Positions 35,761 through 48,059 of a stretch of DNA of 64,000 nt are shown here, one piece after another (positions within the stretch are counted from its first letter, which is position 1; every line of letters begins with the position of its first letter). This DNA comes from Arthrobacter sp. PGP41 (GTDB lineage: Bacteria > Actinomycetota > Actinomycetes > Actinomycetales > Micrococcaceae): contig NZ_CP026514.1 in the NCBI RefSeq assembly GCF_002953935.1, positions 1,736,001 through 1,800,000 on the forward strand, given 5' to 3'. Under the pieces are notes generated by a model. It did not search any database, had not been told where the DNA came from, and worked only from the letters and a program-made list of their open reading frames with translations. A program made the translations under genes and the position numbers.

Positions 35761-36203
35761 TGTCTGAGCAGCCCGCCCCTGTCCCGAACCCCGGTATTGC
35801 CGCGCCCGCAGCCACTTCGCCCGGCCAGGCCCCGGCCCCGCTGGCGAGCCCGCTTCCCGCGGAGCTGGCAGCCGCGCTCAAGCGTGACAGCGCCGGCCTG
35901 GTGGCGGCCGTGGTCCAGCAGTACGACACCAACGAGGTCCTGATGCTGGGCTGGATGGATGACGAAGCCCTGCACCGGACCATGACCACCGGCCGGGTGA
36001 CCTTCTACTCGCGCTCCCGCCAGGAGTACTGGCGCAAGGGGGACACTTCCGGGCATGTGCAGTGGGTTAAATCGGTGGCCATGGACTGCGACGGCGATGC
36101 GCTGCTTGTGCGCGTTGACCAGGTTGGGGCCGCGTGCCACACCGGCACACGCACGTGCTTCGACGGCCGGGACCTGGCTGTCGCCACAGGCCAGGCAAGC
36201 TGA
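35760..36203 (+). CDS. hisI: phosphoribosyl-AMP cyclohydrolase
   Basis: Third step of histidine synthesis. 147 aa; after about 35 Pro/Ala-rich residues the domain shows '[12 protein letters not shown]', '[18 protein letters not shown]' and the zinc/magnesium site '[26 protein letters not shown]'. HisI and HisE are separate here, as usual in actinobacteria. trpE follows after 144 bases containing only short GC hairpins. Confidence 0.95.
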   Translation: MSEQPAPVPNPGIAAPAATSPGQAPAPLASPLPAELAAALKRDSAGLVAAVVQQYDTNEVLMLGWMDDEALHRTMTTGRVTFYSRSRQEYWRKGDTSGHVQWVKSVAMDCDGDALLVRVDQVGAACHTGTRTCFDGRDLAVATGQAS

Positions 36204-36347
36204 ATCATTTCCAGCCGCAGCCCGCTGCGGAACGGGGGAGGGCAGGGGCCGCCCCCTCCAAGCAAAGCCACCGCCGGGATTCCCGGCCTCCAGGCACCTG
36301 GCCCTTCCAGAACCGGCCCCTACAAGAACAGGCGGAACAGCATAGCC

Positions 36348-37910
36348 ATGCAGGACCTTGGAATCATCAGCCCCGGCCTTGAGGAGTTCCGGGAACTGGC
36401 CGGCCATAGCCGCGTCATCCCCGTCCGGCTCAAGGTGCTCGCGGACGCCGAGACGCCCATCGGCCTTTACCGCAAGCTGGCGCAGGGGCAGCCCGGAACC
36501 TTCCTGATGGAATCCGCTGCGGTGGGCGGCGCCTGGTCGCGCTACTCATTCATCGGCGCCAAATCCCGGGCAACATTGACCACCAAGGACGGAAACGCGC
36601 ACTGGCTGGGTGAACCGCCGGCGGGGGTCCCCGTGGACGGCAGCCCCGTCGACGCCATCCGCGACACCATCGAAGCCCTCCGCACCGACAGGTTCGAGGG
36701 GCTGCCGCCGTTCACCTCCGGGCTGGTGGGATTCCTGGGCTGGGAGACCGTCCGGCACTGGGAACGCCTGGTGAGCCCGCCGGAGGACGACCTGCACCTG
36801 CCGGAAATGGCGCTGAATCTGGTGACCGACATGGCCGTCCACGACAACGTTGACGGCACGGTGCTGCTCATTGCCAACGCCATCAACTTCGACAACAGCT
36901 CCGACCGCGTGGATGAGGCCTGGCACGATGCCGTGGCCAGGGTCAAGGCGCTCCTTGCCAAGGTCAGCAGCCCCGTTGCGCAGCCCGTGTCCGTCCTCGC
37001 TCCGGCGGCACTGGACTTCGCCTCTAGCGTCCAGGAGCGCTGGGACGAAGCCGAGTACCTGGCGGCCCTGGACCGGGGCAAGGAAGCCATCGTTGACGGT
37101 GAGGTGTTCCAGGTGGTCATCTCGCGCCGCTTCGAGATGGAGTGCAAGGCGTCCGCGCTGGACGTCTACCGGGTCCTGCGGAACACCAACCCCAGCCCGT
37201 ACATGTACATTTTCAGCCTCGAGGACGCCGACGGTCGGGAGTACTCGATTGTGGGTTCCTCGCCGGAGGCCCTCGTCACGGTGACCGGTGAAGAAGTCAT
37301 CACCCACCCCATCGCCGGCTCGCGCCCCCGCGGCAAGACGGTGGAGGCGGACAAAGCCCTCGCCGACGAGTTGCTGGCGGACCAGAAGGAACGCGCCGAA
37401 CACCTGATGCTCGTGGACCTCTCTCGCAACGATCTCTCCAAGGTCTGCGTAGCGGGAACCGTGGACGTCACGCAGTTCATGGAGGTGGAACGCTTCAGCC
37501 ACATCATGCACCTGGTGTCCACGGTCGTTGGCCGGCTCTCGCCCAAGGCCAAGGCCTATGACGTGCTCAAGGCCACGTTCCCGGCCGGCACCCTGTCCGG
37601 GGCCCCGAAACCCCGCGCCCTGCGCCTCCTGGACGAACTCGAGCCGCACCGCCGGGGTATCTACGGCGGCGTGGTGGGCTACCTGGATTTCGCCGGCGAC
37701 ATGGACATGGCCATTGCCATCCGTTCGGCGCTGATCCGGGACGGGCGTGCCTACGTCCAGGCCGGAGGCGGGATCGTGGCTGACTCGGTCAACCCAACGG
37801 AGGCCCTGGAAACAGTCAACAAGGCCGCGGCGCCGCTCCGGGCGGTCCACACGGCGGGTTCGCTGCAGAACATTTCGGCGGATTCGCTTCCCGGGGCGGA
37901 CTCCCGGTGA
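36348..37910 (+). CDS. trpE: anthranilate synthase component I
   Basis: Makes anthranilate from chorismate, using ammonia from TrpG. 520 aa with the N-terminal 'FLMESAAVGGAWSRYSFIG' region (the ESA segment lies in the tryptophan feedback site). The chorismate domain follows: 'PSPYMYIFSLED', 'SSPEALV', 'PIAGSRPRG', 'DLSRNDL' and 'SGAPKPRA'. ATG 36348. No Trp-rich leader peptide or attenuator is visible in the preceding 144 bases. The stop overlaps the next gene by four bases; trpG and trpD are not in this cluster. Confidence 0.95.
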   Translation: MQDLGIISPGLEEFRELAGHSRVIPVRLKVLADAETPIGLYRKLAQGQPGTFLMESAAVGGAWSRYSFIGAKSRATLTTKDGNAHWLGEPPAGVPVDGSPVDAIRDTIEALRTDRFEGLPPFTSGLVGFLGWETVRHWERLVSPPEDDLHLPEMALNLVTDMAVHDNVDGTVLLIANAINFDNSSDRVDEAWHDAVARVKALLAKVSSPVAQPVSVLAPAALDFASSVQERWDEAEYLAALDRGKEAIVDGEVFQVVISRRFEMECKASALDVYRVLRNTNPSPYMYIFSLEDADGREYSIVGSSPEALVTVTGEEVITHPIAGSRPRGKTVEADKALADELLADQKERAEHLMLVDLSRNDLSKVCVAGTVDVTQFMEVERFSHIMHLVSTVVGRLSPKAKAYDVLKATFPAGTLSGAPKPRALRLLDELEPHRRGIYGGVVGYLDFAGDMDMAIAIRSALIRDGRAYVQAGGGIVADSVNPTEALETVNKAAAPLRAVHTAGSLQNISADSLPGADSR

Positions 37911-38542
37911 CAGGCAGCGGACCGGCTTCAGCGCCAACGGGGACTTCCGGCAGGCGCACGCCGGCGTGGGCACGCAAGTCCACGCTGGTGCTGCTTATTG
38001 CGGTCCTGGCGCTGGCGGTCTTCGGCACCACCACCCAAACCTGGATGACCGTCACGCTCGATCCGAACCAGGCGGGACAGGCCGGGGCCGCGCAGGACGC
38101 GCTTGAGGTCCAGGGAAGCAAGGCCGCCACCACCGTCACTGCACTGGCGCTGGTGGCCCTCGCCGGCGGCCTGGCCGCAGCCATAGCGGGCAGGATCGCG
38201 CGGTGGATCATCACCGCCATCATCGTCCTGGCCTCCGCTGGAATTGTTGCCGCAGCAGCAACGGTCCTGGCCAGCCCGCTGGCGGCCGCCCAGGGCTCCA
38301 TTGCGGAAGCGACCGGCATCACCGGAAGCCAGGCGCACGTTGCCGTCACTGCCTTCCCCGTCCTCGCCGTCGTCGCAGGCTGCCTGCTGGCCCTCGCCGC
38401 CCTGGTCATTCCCCTCGCCGCACGGCACTGGAAGGCGCGGACGAAATATGACGTGGCGGCCACGGGCAGCGCCGCGGCCTCCGGTCCCGTGGATGAAATC
38501 GACAGCTGGGACCGGCTGTCCCGCGGCGACGATCCCACCTGA
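37907..38542 (+). CDS. Trp biosynthesis-associated membrane protein (TIGR02234)
   Basis: 211-aa membrane protein with four hydrophobic segments (about residues 24-41, 77-95, 100-122, 146-170) and an extracytoplasmic loop after the first. It belongs to the TIGR02234 family, found in trp operons of actinobacteria; its function is not known. GTG start overlaps the trpE stop as GTGA. Confidence 0.88.
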   Translation: MTGSGPASAPTGTSGRRTPAWARKSTLVLLIAVLALAVFGTTTQTWMTVTLDPNQAGQAGAAQDALEVQGSKAATTVTALALVALAGGLAAAIAGRIARWIITAIIVLASAGIVAAAATVLASPLAAAQGSIAEATGITGSQAHVAVTAFPVLAVVAGCLLALAALVIPLAARHWKARTKYDVAATGSAAASGPVDEIDSWDRLSRGDDPT

Positions 38543-38646
38543 CCCGGCAGGTGCCCACCGCCAGCCCCCGGCAGGGTGCCGCGGATAACAGGTCACCGGC
38601 CAAAAAATGGCAGAATGTAAGCAGTATCCACCCTGAGGAGATTTCC

Positions 38647-38934
38647 ATGAGCAAAGCACCTGCGTCCGTTTCCAAGTCCGGCACCCGAACGGTGGCCCCT
38701 GGCGCCATCGACCACAGCCAGGAACTTGGCCACGGCAACAGCCCCGCAGCCTGGACCTGCGTCATCGTCATGCTGGTGGGCGCCCTCATCGCATCCATTG
38801 CCTTCGTGATCGCCAGCACGCCCATCTTCATCGCCGGCGCCGGCGTCATGGTGCTGGGCCTGATCCTCGGTTACATCATGCGCAAGGCAGGCTACGGCGT
38901 CGAAGGCAGCAAGCTGAAGAACTCCGGCCACTGA
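38647..38934 (+). CDS. HGxxPAAW-motif membrane protein
   Basis: 95-aa protein with the namesake motif 'GHGNSPAAW' followed by two hydrophobic segments separated by a short turn. The family is small, actinobacterial and often placed in trp operons; function unknown. ATG 38647 with GAGGAG upstream. The stop overlaps the trpC ATG (TGATG), so it is part of the operon. Confidence 0.88.
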   Translation: MSKAPASVSKSGTRTVAPGAIDHSQELGHGNSPAAWTCVIVMLVGALIASIAFVIASTPIFIAGAGVMVLGLILGYIMRKAGYGVEGSKLKNSGH

Positions 38935-39755
38935 TGTCCACTGTTCTCGATGACATCAACGCTGGTGTCAGGGAGGATATGGCGGCCCGGAAGCAGCTCG
39001 TTTCGCTGGCTGAGCTGAAGGACCTGGCGCAGGCGGCGGCGCCTGCCCGCGACGCGTGGGCAGCCCTTGGCGGAACTTCCCCGTCACGGAATGAGCTCAA
39101 GGTCATCGCGGAAATCAAGCGCCGCAGCCCCTCCAAGGGTGACCTCGCCGCCATCGGCGATCCCGCGTCCCTCGCCCGGCAGTATGCCGACGGCGGTGCC
39201 TCCGTCATCAGCGTCCTCACCGAGCAGCGCCGCTTCAACGGATCCCTGGCCGACCTCGATGCGGTGCGCGCCGCCGTCGACGTTCCGCTGCTGCGGAAAG
39301 ACTTCACGCTGGACGAGTACCAGATCTGGGAGGCGCGCGCCCACGGGGCGGACCTGATCCTGCTCATCGTTGCTGCGCTCTCGGACGCCCAGCTCGCCGA
39401 ATTCAGTGCCCTCAGCCACGAACTTGGCATGAACGTCCTTGTGGAGACGCACACGGAAGAGGAAATCGAGCGGGCGGTGGCCGCGCAGGCGCGCATCATC
39501 GGCGTCAACGTGCGGAACCTGAAGACGCTCGACGTCGACCGTTCAGTTTTCGCTTCCCTGGCCGGGCGGATCCCGGCCGGCGCAGTGGTGGTTGCCGAGT
39601 CCGGCGTCCGCGACGCCGACGACGTCACCCACTACGCCGCAAGCGGCGCCAACGCCGTGCTCGTGGGCGAGGCGCTGGTCAGCCACTCGACGCCGCGGGA
39701 GCGGATCGCCGAGTTCAAGGCCGCCGGCGCCGCCGCCATAGCGGCCCGGGGCTGA
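38934..39755 (+). CDS. trpC: indole-3-glycerol phosphate synthase
   Basis: Closes the indole ring. 273 aa with '[16 protein letters not shown]' (catalytic Lys), '[17 protein letters not shown]', '[13 protein letters not shown]' and 'VAESGV'. The TrpF domain is absent, so it is monofunctional. ATG overlaps the previous stop. trpB follows after 118 bases. Confidence 0.96.
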   Translation: MSTVLDDINAGVREDMAARKQLVSLAELKDLAQAAAPARDAWAALGGTSPSRNELKVIAEIKRRSPSKGDLAAIGDPASLARQYADGGASVISVLTEQRRFNGSLADLDAVRAAVDVPLLRKDFTLDEYQIWEARAHGADLILLIVAALSDAQLAEFSALSHELGMNVLVETHTEEEIERAVAAQARIIGVNVRNLKTLDVDRSVFASLAGRIPAGAVVVAESGVRDADDVTHYAASGANAVLVGEALVSHSTPRERIAEFKAAGAAAIAARG

Positions 39756-39873
39756 GGCCAACGCACCCGCGCGCAGGCGGGCGGGGCTGAATCCCCGCCC
39801 GCTGAACGCGTCCGGCAGGCTGCCCTGCCGGGACAACCACCTTTGCACTACCAACTCGAACAGGACGGGACTG

Positions 39874-41198
<1,325 letters not shown>

Positions 41199-41202
<4 letters not shown>

Positions 41203-42023
41203 GCACTGCACAGACCACCAGCAAGTCGGCAGCGGCGATCGACAAAGCCCGTGCTGAAGGCCGCGCCGCCCTGATCGGCTACCTTCCCGCCGGCTACCCC
41301 AGCGTGGGGGAGACCATTGCCGCCGGTATTGCCCTGGCTGAGAATGGTGCGGACCTGATCGAGATCGGCATTCCCTACTCCGACCCCGTCATGGACGGCC
41401 AGGTCATCCAGGCCGCCACCACCGAGGCGCTTGCCAAGGGCTTTTCCGTGCGCCAGGTCTTTGATGTGGTTGCCGGCATCACCAGCAAGACGGACGCCGC
41501 CGTCCTGGTGATGACCTACTGGAACCCCGTGGTCCGGATGGGTGTGGACGAGTTCTCCCGCCGCCTGGCCGAAGCCGGGGGAGCAGGGCTCATCACCCCC
41601 GACCTCATCCCCGACGAGGCAGCGGAATGGATGGAGGCCTCGGATAAATACGGGCTGGACCGGGTGTTCCTCGTGGCGCCGTCCTCCACAGCCGAGCGCA
41701 TGCAGCGCACCGTGGACGCGAGCCGCGGCTTCGTGTACGCCGTGTCCATCATGGGCGTCACCGGCGCGCGGACGTCCGTCAGCACTGCAGCCAAGGACGT
41801 GGTGGCGGCGGCACACGCCGCAGGAGCCGAACGTGTGTGCGTCGGGCTGGGCGTCTCCACTGCGGACCAGGTCCGCGAGATCGCCGCCTACGCCGAAGGA
41901 GTCATTGTGGGCACCGCCCTGGTGGCTGCAATCCGCGACGGCGGGGCGGACGCAGTTGCGGCCCTTACCAAGGACCTCAGCAGCGGACTGAGACGCACCG
42001 GACTGACAGAGGAAGAGGCCTAG
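41199..42023 (+). CDS. trpA: tryptophan synthase alpha chain
   Basis: Splits indole-3-glycerol phosphate and channels indole to TrpB. 274 aa with catalytic '[19 protein letters not shown]' (Glu and Asp), '[12 protein letters not shown]' and '[13 protein letters not shown]'. GTG start overlapping trpB. lgt begins three bases after the stop. Confidence 0.96.
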
Positions 42024-42026
42024 GCC

Positions 42027-43181
42027 ATGCAGACCCTCCTCCAGGCAGCAGCGATGGTGCCGGCCAGCATTCCGAGCCCGGACTGGTCCGGTTTCGACAT
42101 TCCCCTGCCGTGGGGAACGCTGCGCATCCACGCCTACGCCCTGTGCATCCTGGCAGGCATCGTGGCGGGCCTGTGGCTCACTTCCGTCCGCTGGGCCAGG
42201 CGCGGCGCACCTGAAGGCAGCGTCTGGGACATTGTGGTCTGGGCCATCCCCTTCGGCATCATCGGCGGCCGCCTGTACCATGTGGTCTCGTCGCCGGACG
42301 CCTACTTCGGCCCCGGTTTCGACGGCACAGGCGACCTTTCCCTGATCCCGCAGATCCAGCGCGGCGGCCTCGGCATCTGGGGTGCCGTGGTCCTCGGCGT
42401 CGTGGGCGCGTGGATCGGCTGCCGCCGCAGCGGCGTCAAGCTCAGCGCCTTCCTGGACGCAGCGGCACCCGGGCTGCTGCTGGCCCAGGCCGTGGGCCGC
42501 TGGGGCAACTACTTCAACCAGGAACTCTTCGGCGGGCCCACCACCCTGCCGTGGGGCCTGCAGATCGACGCCGACAACCCGAACTTTCCGGCCGGAACCC
42601 CGGCGGACACACTGTTCCACCCCACGTTCCTGTACGAGTCGCTATGGAACGTGGCCGGCGTCGTCATCCTGCTCGCGCTGGACCGGAAGTTCAACTTCCG
42701 CCGCAGCCGGCTGTTCTGGCTTTATGCCATGTACTACACCCTGGGCCGGGTCTGGATCGAGGCGATGCGCATCGACGATGCCGAGCAGATCTCCCTGTTC
42801 GGCATCACCACCCGCCTGAACGTGTGGACGAGCATCTTCGTGTTCCTGGCCGCGCTCGTGGCGTTCCTCCTGCTGGGCATGAAGAAGCGGACGGAGCCGG
42901 ACAGCCCCTATCTTCCGGGCCGGGAACCCGCCGGGGACGATGAACGGAAGGCGGCCGTGGAGGGTGGTGACGAGGTCCGGGATCCGGACCCTGTTGTCTC
43001 AGATAGTGAATCGCGTGATAATCTCCCTGATAACCAAAGCGGTTCCCGGCGTGTTTCCGTCCCAACGGAAGAGGCCGCGGCTGCGCCGGCGGGCCCCACG
43101 CCCGGACCGGACGCAACAGCTGCCGGAAAGTCCGGCAGCACAGCCACAGGAAGCGCGCCGGAAGCCGGCACTACCAAGTAG
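42027..43181 (+). CDS. lgt: prolipoprotein diacylglyceryl transferase with long C-terminal tail
   Basis: Transfers diacylglycerol to the lipobox Cys of prolipoproteins in the membrane. 384 aa. The membrane domain (about residues 1-285) has several transmembrane helices, 'GGRLYHVV' and the signature 'GRWGNYFNQELFGGPT'. The last 95 residues are a cytoplasmic, low-complexity acidic then Ala/Pro/Thr-rich tail, as in other actinobacterial Lgt proteins. ATG three bases behind trpA. The tail DNA contains a promoter-like sequence. Confidence 0.94.
   Translation: MQTLLQAAAMVPASIPSPDWSGFDIPLPWGTLRIHAYALCILAGIVAGLWLTSVRWARRGAPEGSVWDIVVWAIPFGIIGGRLYHVVSSPDAYFGPGFDGTGDLSLIPQIQRGGLGIWGAVVLGVVGAWIGCRRSGVKLSAFLDAAAPGLLLAQAVGRWGNYFNQELFGGPTTLPWGLQIDADNPNFPAGTPADTLFHPTFLYESLWNVAGVVILLALDRKFNFRRSRLFWLYAMYYTLGRVWIEAMRIDDAEQISLFGITTRLNVWTSIFVFLAALVAFLLLGMKKRTEPDSPYLPGREPAGDDERKAAVEGGDEVRDPDPVVSDSESRDNLPDNQSGSRRVSVPTEEAAAAPAGPTPGPDATAAGKSGSTATGSAPEAGTTK
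42994..43022 (+). promoter_or_regulatory. promoter-like sequence inside the lgt tail
   Basis: TTGTCT (42994-42999), a 17-base spacer and GATAAT (43017-43022), within an unusually A/T-rich patch of the lgt C-terminal coding region. It faces gltB, whose start is about 420 bases downstream. Confidence 0.5.
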
Positions 43182-43313
43182 CGCGCGGGCCAGGCAGGGC
43201 AGCAGAGCCACCGCTCGAAGCGCCCAATCACCACAGCGTCGTGGCAGCGGGGCCACCCCGGACAGCATGGAAATGCTGCCTGGTGTTGCCCGGGGCAGGG
43301 GCCTGCGTAACCG

Positions 43314-43343
43314 TTAGTTCAGCAGGCCACCCTGACCTACAAT
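43314..43343 (+). promoter_or_regulatory. putative gltB promoter
   Basis: TTAGTT (43314-43319), 18 bases, TACAAT (43338-43343), about 100 bases before the gltB ATG. The 264-base gap also holds a CAGCAT-GGAA-ATGCTG hairpin near 43263 that may end lgt transcripts, and a strong AGGAGGAAGG ribosome binding site at 43428. Confidence 0.5.
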
Positions 43344-43445
43344 TTCCAGTAAATAACACTTTGTTGTGCCCATGAGAGCGGCGCCCGACGAGTGGGGCCA
43401 ACGGTGTCCCTTCCATACGCACGATCAGGAGGAAGGACGTCTCCC

Positions 43446-46400
43446 ATGACCCAAACTCTTCACACTCCCAGCTGGTCTGAACCAGATCAGCCTGAGACTG
43501 CCATGTCGCCGTTCAAGCGCTTCGCGGCCCTTCCGGAGGCAAGCGGGCTCTACAACCCGGAGCAGGAGAAGGACGCCTGCGGTCTTGCGATTATCGCCAC
43601 CCTCCGCGGCGAACCCGGCTATGACATCGTGGACGCCGCCCTCACCGCCCTGCGCAACCTTGAGCACCGCGGTGCCGTGGGCGCGGACGAGGGCACCGGT
43701 GACGGCGCCGGCCTCCTCATGCAGATCCCGGACGAATTCTTCCGTGCAGTCACGGAATTCGAACTTCCCGCCCCCGGCCAATACGTGGCCGGCACGGCTT
43801 TCCTTCCCGCTGAACAGCGCGAGGCCGACGCCGCCAAGTCCGGCATCGAGGGCCTCGCGGCTGACGAGGGCCTGAAGGTCCTCGGCTGGCGCGAAGTGCC
43901 TATCGTCGCAGACCTGGTGGGTGCCATGGCACGCGCCTGCATGCCCTACTTCTCCCAGCCGTTCCTGGCGTCCGCTACCGGCGAGGAGCTGGACCGCAAC
44001 GAACTTGACTCCCGGGCCTGGCGGATCCGCAAGCGCGCCCAGAACAAGTTCGGCGTCTACTTCCCGTCGCTGTCCTCGCGCACCATCGTCTACAAGGGCA
44101 TGCTCACCACTGCCCAGCTGGAGCCGTTCTACCCGGACCTCTCGGACAAGCGCTTCAAGACCAAGCTCGCGATCGTCCACTCGCGCTTCTCCACCAACAC
44201 CTTCCCGTCCTGGCCCCTGGCCCAGCCGTTCCGCACCATCGCCCACAACGGTGAGATCAACACCGTCAAGGGCAACCGGAACTGGATGCGCGCCCGCCAG
44301 TCCCAGCTCGCCAACCCGCTGCTGGGCGAGACGCCGGAAGAGCTGTACCCCATCTGCACCCCGGGTGCCTCGGACTCCGCGTCCTTCGACGAGGTAGCCG
44401 AGCTGCTGTGGCTCTCCGGCCGCCCCATCACGCACTCCATCATGATGATGATCCCCGAGGCCTGGGAAAACCACGCCACCATGGATCCTGCCCGCCGTGC
44501 GTTCTACGAGTACCACTCCCTCCTGATGGAGCCGTGGGACGGCCCGGCGGCCGTCTCCTTCACGGACGGCAACCTCGTGGGCGCCACCCTGGACCGCAAC
44601 GGCCTTCGCCCTGGCCGCTTCTGGATCACCGAGGACGGCCTGATCGTCTTCGCCTCTGAGGTGGGCGTCATCGACGTTGAACCCTCCAAGGTGGTTAAGA
44701 AGGGCCGCGTTTCCCCGGGCAAGATGTTCCTGGTGGACACTGACGCAGGCCGCATCATTGACGACGAAGAGGTCAAGGCCGAAGTCGCCGCCGCCAACCC
44801 GTGGGCGGAGTGGGTCAAGGACAACCTGATCGACCTCAACGACCTTCCCGAGCGCGAGCACGTGGTCCACACCGCCGCGTCGGTGAATATCCGCCAGCGC
44901 ACCTTCGGCTACACCACCGAGGAACTGAAGATCCTGCTCGGCCCGATGGCCCGCACCGGCGCCGAGCCGCTGGGCGCCATGGGCTCGGACACCCCGGTGG
45001 CCGTGCTGTCCACGCGCCCGCGCCTGCTCTTCGACTACTTCGTGCAGTCCTTCGCGCAGGTGACCAACCCGCCGCTGGACGCCATCCGCGAAGAACTGGT
45101 CACGTCGCTGACCTGTGCCATCGGGCCCAACGGGAACCTCCTGGACACCAAGCAGGTGCGCCAGCCGCAGGTGCAGCTTCCGTTCCCGGTGATCAATAAC
45201 GACCAGCTCGCGAAGATCGCCAACATCGAGAACGCCGACGGCGACAAGGTGGCCATGAAGGTCCGCGGGCTTTACCGCCCGGAGGGCGGCGAGAACGCGC
45301 TCCGCGCCCGCCTCACCGAGATCTGCGAGCAGGTGTCCGGTGCCATCAACCGCGGCGTCCAGTACGTAGTGCTGTCCGACCGCGACTCCAACGCGCAGTG
45401 GGCGCCCATCCCGTCGCTGCTGCTTGTCAGTGCCGTGCACCACCACTTGCTCCGCAGCGCCAACCGCACCAAGACCGCACTGGTGGTCGAGGCCGGCGAC
45501 GTCCGCGAAACGCACCATGTGGCAGTCCTGATTGGCTACGGCGCTTCCGCCGTCAACCCGTACCTGGCCATGGAATCCGTGGAGCAGCTCATCGCGGCCG
45601 GCGACGTCACCGGGGTCACCCCGCAGGACGGGGTCTACAACCTGATCAAGGGCCTCGGCAAGGGCGTCCTGAAGATCATGTCCAAGATGGGCATCTCCAC
45701 GGTGGCCTCCTACACCGGCGCCCAGACGTTCGAGGCGCTTGGTTTGGGCCAGGACCTCGTGGACGAATTCTTCGCCGGCACCCACTCGCAGCTTGGCGGC
45801 GTGGGCCTGGACGTCATCGCCGCCGAAGTTTCGGCCCGCCACCAGATGGCCTACCCCGAAGGCGGCATCGAACAGCCCCACCGCCCGCTGCTGGGCGGCG
45901 GCGAATACCAGTGGCGCCGCGACGGCGAGCCCCACCTGTTCAACCCGGAGACCGTCTTCCGTCTGCAGCACGCAACCCGTGAGCGCCGCTACGACATCTT
46001 CAAGGCGTACACCCGCGGCGTGGACGACCAGTCGCAGAACCTGATGACCCTCCGCGGCCTCCTCAAGTTCAAGAACGAGCGCCCCGCCGTTCCGCTCGAG
46101 GAAGTGGAGCCGGTCTCCAGCATCGTCAAGCGCTTCTCCACCGGTGCCATGAGCTACGGCTCAATCTCCCAGGAGGCCCACGAAACGCTGGCCATCGCCA
46201 TGAACCAGCTGGGCGGCAAGTCCAACACCGGCGAAGGCGGCGAGGACGTGGACCGCCTGCTCGATCCGAAGCGCCGTTCCGCGGTCAAGCAGATCGCGTC
46301 CGGCCGTTTCGGCGTGACCAGCCTGTACCTGACCAACGCCGACGACATCCAGATCAAGATGGCCCAGGGCGCCAAGCCCGGCGAGGGCGGCCAGCTGATG

Positions 46401-48059
46401 GCGCAGAAGGTCTACCCGTGGGTGGCCCGCACCCGCCACTCGACCCCCGGCGTCGGGCTCATTTCCCCGCCCCCGCACCACGACATCTACTCGATCGAGG
46501 ACCTCGCGCAGCTGATTTATGACGCCAAGCGCGCCAACCCCTCTGCCCGGGTGCACGTCAAGCTCGTCTCCGAGGTGGGCATCGGCACAGTTGCCGCCGG
46601 TGTCACCAAGGCGAAGGCCGACGTCGTACTGGTCTCCGGCCACGACGGCGGAACCGGCGCCTCGCCGCTGAACTCGCTCAAGCATGCCGGTGTCCCGTGG
46701 GAGCTCGGCCTGGCCGAGACCCAGCAGACCCTGATGCTCAATGGCCTGCGCGACCGCGTGGTGGTGCAGGTGGACGGCCAGCTCAAGACCGGCCGCGACG
46801 TTGTGATCGCGGCGCTGCTGGGCGGCGAGGAGTTCGGCTTCGCCACTGCCCCGCTGGTGGTTGAAGGCTGCATCATGATGCGCGTCTGCCATCTGGACAC
46901 CTGTCCGGTGGGCGTCGCGACGCAGAACCCCGAGCTGCGTGCCCGCTTCACCGGCAAGCCGGAGTTCGTGGTCAACTTCTTCGAGTTCCTGGCCGAGGAA
47001 GTCCGCGAGATCCTGGCGGAGCTGGGCTTCCGCAGCCTTGAGGAGGCCATCGGCCACGCCGAGGTCCTCGACGCCCGCGACGCCGTCAACCACTGGAAGG
47101 CTGACGGCCTGGACCTGGACCCCATCCTGCACGGGCTGGAGTTCGACGACGACGCCCCGCTGCGGAACCTGACCGGCCAGAACCACGAGCTGGACAAGCA
47201 CTTCGACCAGCGCCTGATCACCATGGCCACCGAGGCGCTGACCGACCGCAGCCCGGTGAAGATCGCCGTCGACGTCATCAACACCGACCGCTCTGTGGGC
47301 ACCATGCTGGGCCACGTCGTGACCAAGACGTTCGGCACGGATGTCCTGGCGACGGACACGATCGACATCACCCTCAGCGGCACCGCAGGTCAGTCGCTGG
47401 GCGCCTTCCTGCCCGCAGGCATCACCCTGCGGCTGTACGGCGACTCGAACGACTACGTGGGCAAGGGCCTCTCCGGCGGCCGCATCATCGTCCGCCCGGA
47501 CCGGACCAACGTGTTCAAGGCGGAGACGAATGTCATCGCCGGCAACGTGATTGGTTACGGCGCCACCAGCGGCGAGATGTTCCTGCGGGGCCAGGTGGGC
47601 GAACGCTTCCTGGTCCGCAATTCAGGTGCCACCGCCGTCGTGGAAGGCATCGGCGACCACGGCTGCGAGTACATGACCGGCGGCCAGACGCTGATCATCG
47701 GCCGCACGGGCCGGAACTTCGGCGCCGGTATGTCCGGCGGAACCGCTTACGTGCTGGACCTGGACTCCGCCCGGGTCAACAAGGAAGCCCTGCAGTCCGG
47801 CGAACTCCAGCTCCGCGAACTGGACGCCGAGGACCGCGACATCGTGCACGGCCTGCTGGTCAAGCACGTTGAAGAAACTGATTCCCAGCTGGCTGCGCGC
47901 CTCCTCGAGAATTTCGATGACACCGCTGCCCGCATTACCAAGGTGCTGCCGCGGGACTACGCGGCCGTGCTGCAAACCCGTCTCGACGCCATCGAAGAGG
48001 GCCTGGACCCCGACGGCGAAGAAGTATGGTCTCGAATCCTGGAGGTGACCGGTGGCTGA
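43446..48059 (+). CDS. gltB: glutamate synthase (NADPH) large subunit
   Basis: Makes two glutamates from glutamine and 2-oxoglutarate with GltD. 1537 aa in the usual order: a propeptide ending before the nucleophile Cys in '[14 protein letters not shown]', class II glutaminase domain ('[12 protein letters not shown]', 'HNGEIN'), central domain, FMN-binding synthase domain ('GAMSYGSIS', '[12 protein letters not shown]', '[15 protein letters not shown]' with the iron-sulfur Cys) and the C-terminal GXGXG beta-helix. I chose ATG 43446 behind AGGAGGAAGG; an ATG 19 codons later is possible. Overlaps gltD by 8 bases. Confidence 0.97.
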   Translation: MTQTLHTPSWSEPDQPETAMSPFKRFAALPEASGLYNPEQEKDACGLAIIATLRGEPGYDIVDAALTALRNLEHRGAVGADEGTGDGAGLLMQIPDEFFRAVTEFELPAPGQYVAGTAFLPAEQREADAAKSGIEGLAADEGLKVLGWREVPIVADLVGAMARACMPYFSQPFLASATGEELDRNELDSRAWRIRKRAQNKFGVYFPSLSSRTIVYKGMLTTAQLEPFYPDLSDKRFKTKLAIVHSRFSTNTFPSWPLAQPFRTIAHNGEINTVKGNRNWMRARQSQLANPLLGETPEELYPICTPGASDSASFDEVAELLWLSGRPITHSIMMMIPEAWENHATMDPARRAFYEYHSLLMEPWDGPAAVSFTDGNLVGATLDRNGLRPGRFWITEDGLIVFASEVGVIDVEPSKVVKKGRVSPGKMFLVDTDAGRIIDDEEVKAEVAAANPWAEWVKDNLIDLNDLPEREHVVHTAASVNIRQRTFGYTTEELKILLGPMARTGAEPLGAMGSDTPVAVLSTRPRLLFDYFVQSFAQVTNPPLDAIREELVTSLTCAIGPNGNLLDTKQVRQPQVQLPFPVINNDQLAKIANIENADGDKVAMKVRGLYRPEGGENALRARLTEICEQVSGAINRGVQYVVLSDRDSNAQWAPIPSLLLVSAVHHHLLRSANRTKTALVVEAGDVRETHHVAVLIGYGASAVNPYLAMESVEQLIAAGDVTGVTPQDGVYNLIKGLGKGVLKIMSKMGISTVASYTGAQTFEALGLGQDLVDEFFAGTHSQLGGVGLDVIAAEVSARHQMAYPEGGIEQPHRPLLGGGEYQWRRDGEPHLFNPETVFRLQHATRERRYDIFKAYTRGVDDQSQNLMTLRGLLKFKNERPAVPLEEVEPVSSIVKRFSTGAMSYGSISQEAHETLAIAMNQLGGKSNTGEGGEDVDRLLDPKRRSAVKQIASGRFGVTSLYLTNADDIQIKMAQGAKPGEGGQLMAQKVYPWVARTRHSTPGVGLISPPPHHDIYSIEDLAQLIYDAKRANPSARVHVKLVSEVGIGTVAAGVTKAKADVVLVSGHDGGTGASPLNSLKHAGVPWELGLAETQQTLMLNGLRDRVVVQVDGQLKTGRDVVIAALLGGEEFGFATAPLVVEGCIMMRVCHLDTCPVGVATQNPELRARFTGKPEFVVNFFEFLAEEVREILAELGFRSLEEAIGHAEVLDARDAVNHWKADGLDLDPILHGLEFDDDAPLRNLTGQNHELDKHFDQRLITMATEALTDRSPVKIAVDVINTDRSVGTMLGHVVTKTFGTDVLATDTIDITLSGTAGQSLGAFLPAGITLRLYGDSNDYVGKGLSGGRIIVRPDRTNVFKAETNVIAGNVIGYGATSGEMFLRGQVGERFLVRNSGATAVVEGIGDHGCEYMTGGQTLIIGRTGRNFGAGMSGGTAYVLDLDSARVNKEALQSGELQLRELDAEDRDIVHGLLVKHVEETDSQLAARLLENFDDTAARITKVLPRDYAAVLQTRLDAIEEGLDPDGEEVWSRILEVTGG

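Noticed and set aside
36204..36347. trp attenuator with leader peptide before trpE
   Set aside because: No short frame with clustered Trp codons and no terminator/antiterminator pair; only small GC hairpins.
43425..45971. 848-codon open frame antisense to gltB
   Set aside because: gltB on the plus strand has full motif support; the antisense frame is a product of GC-biased third positions and its product is not family-like.
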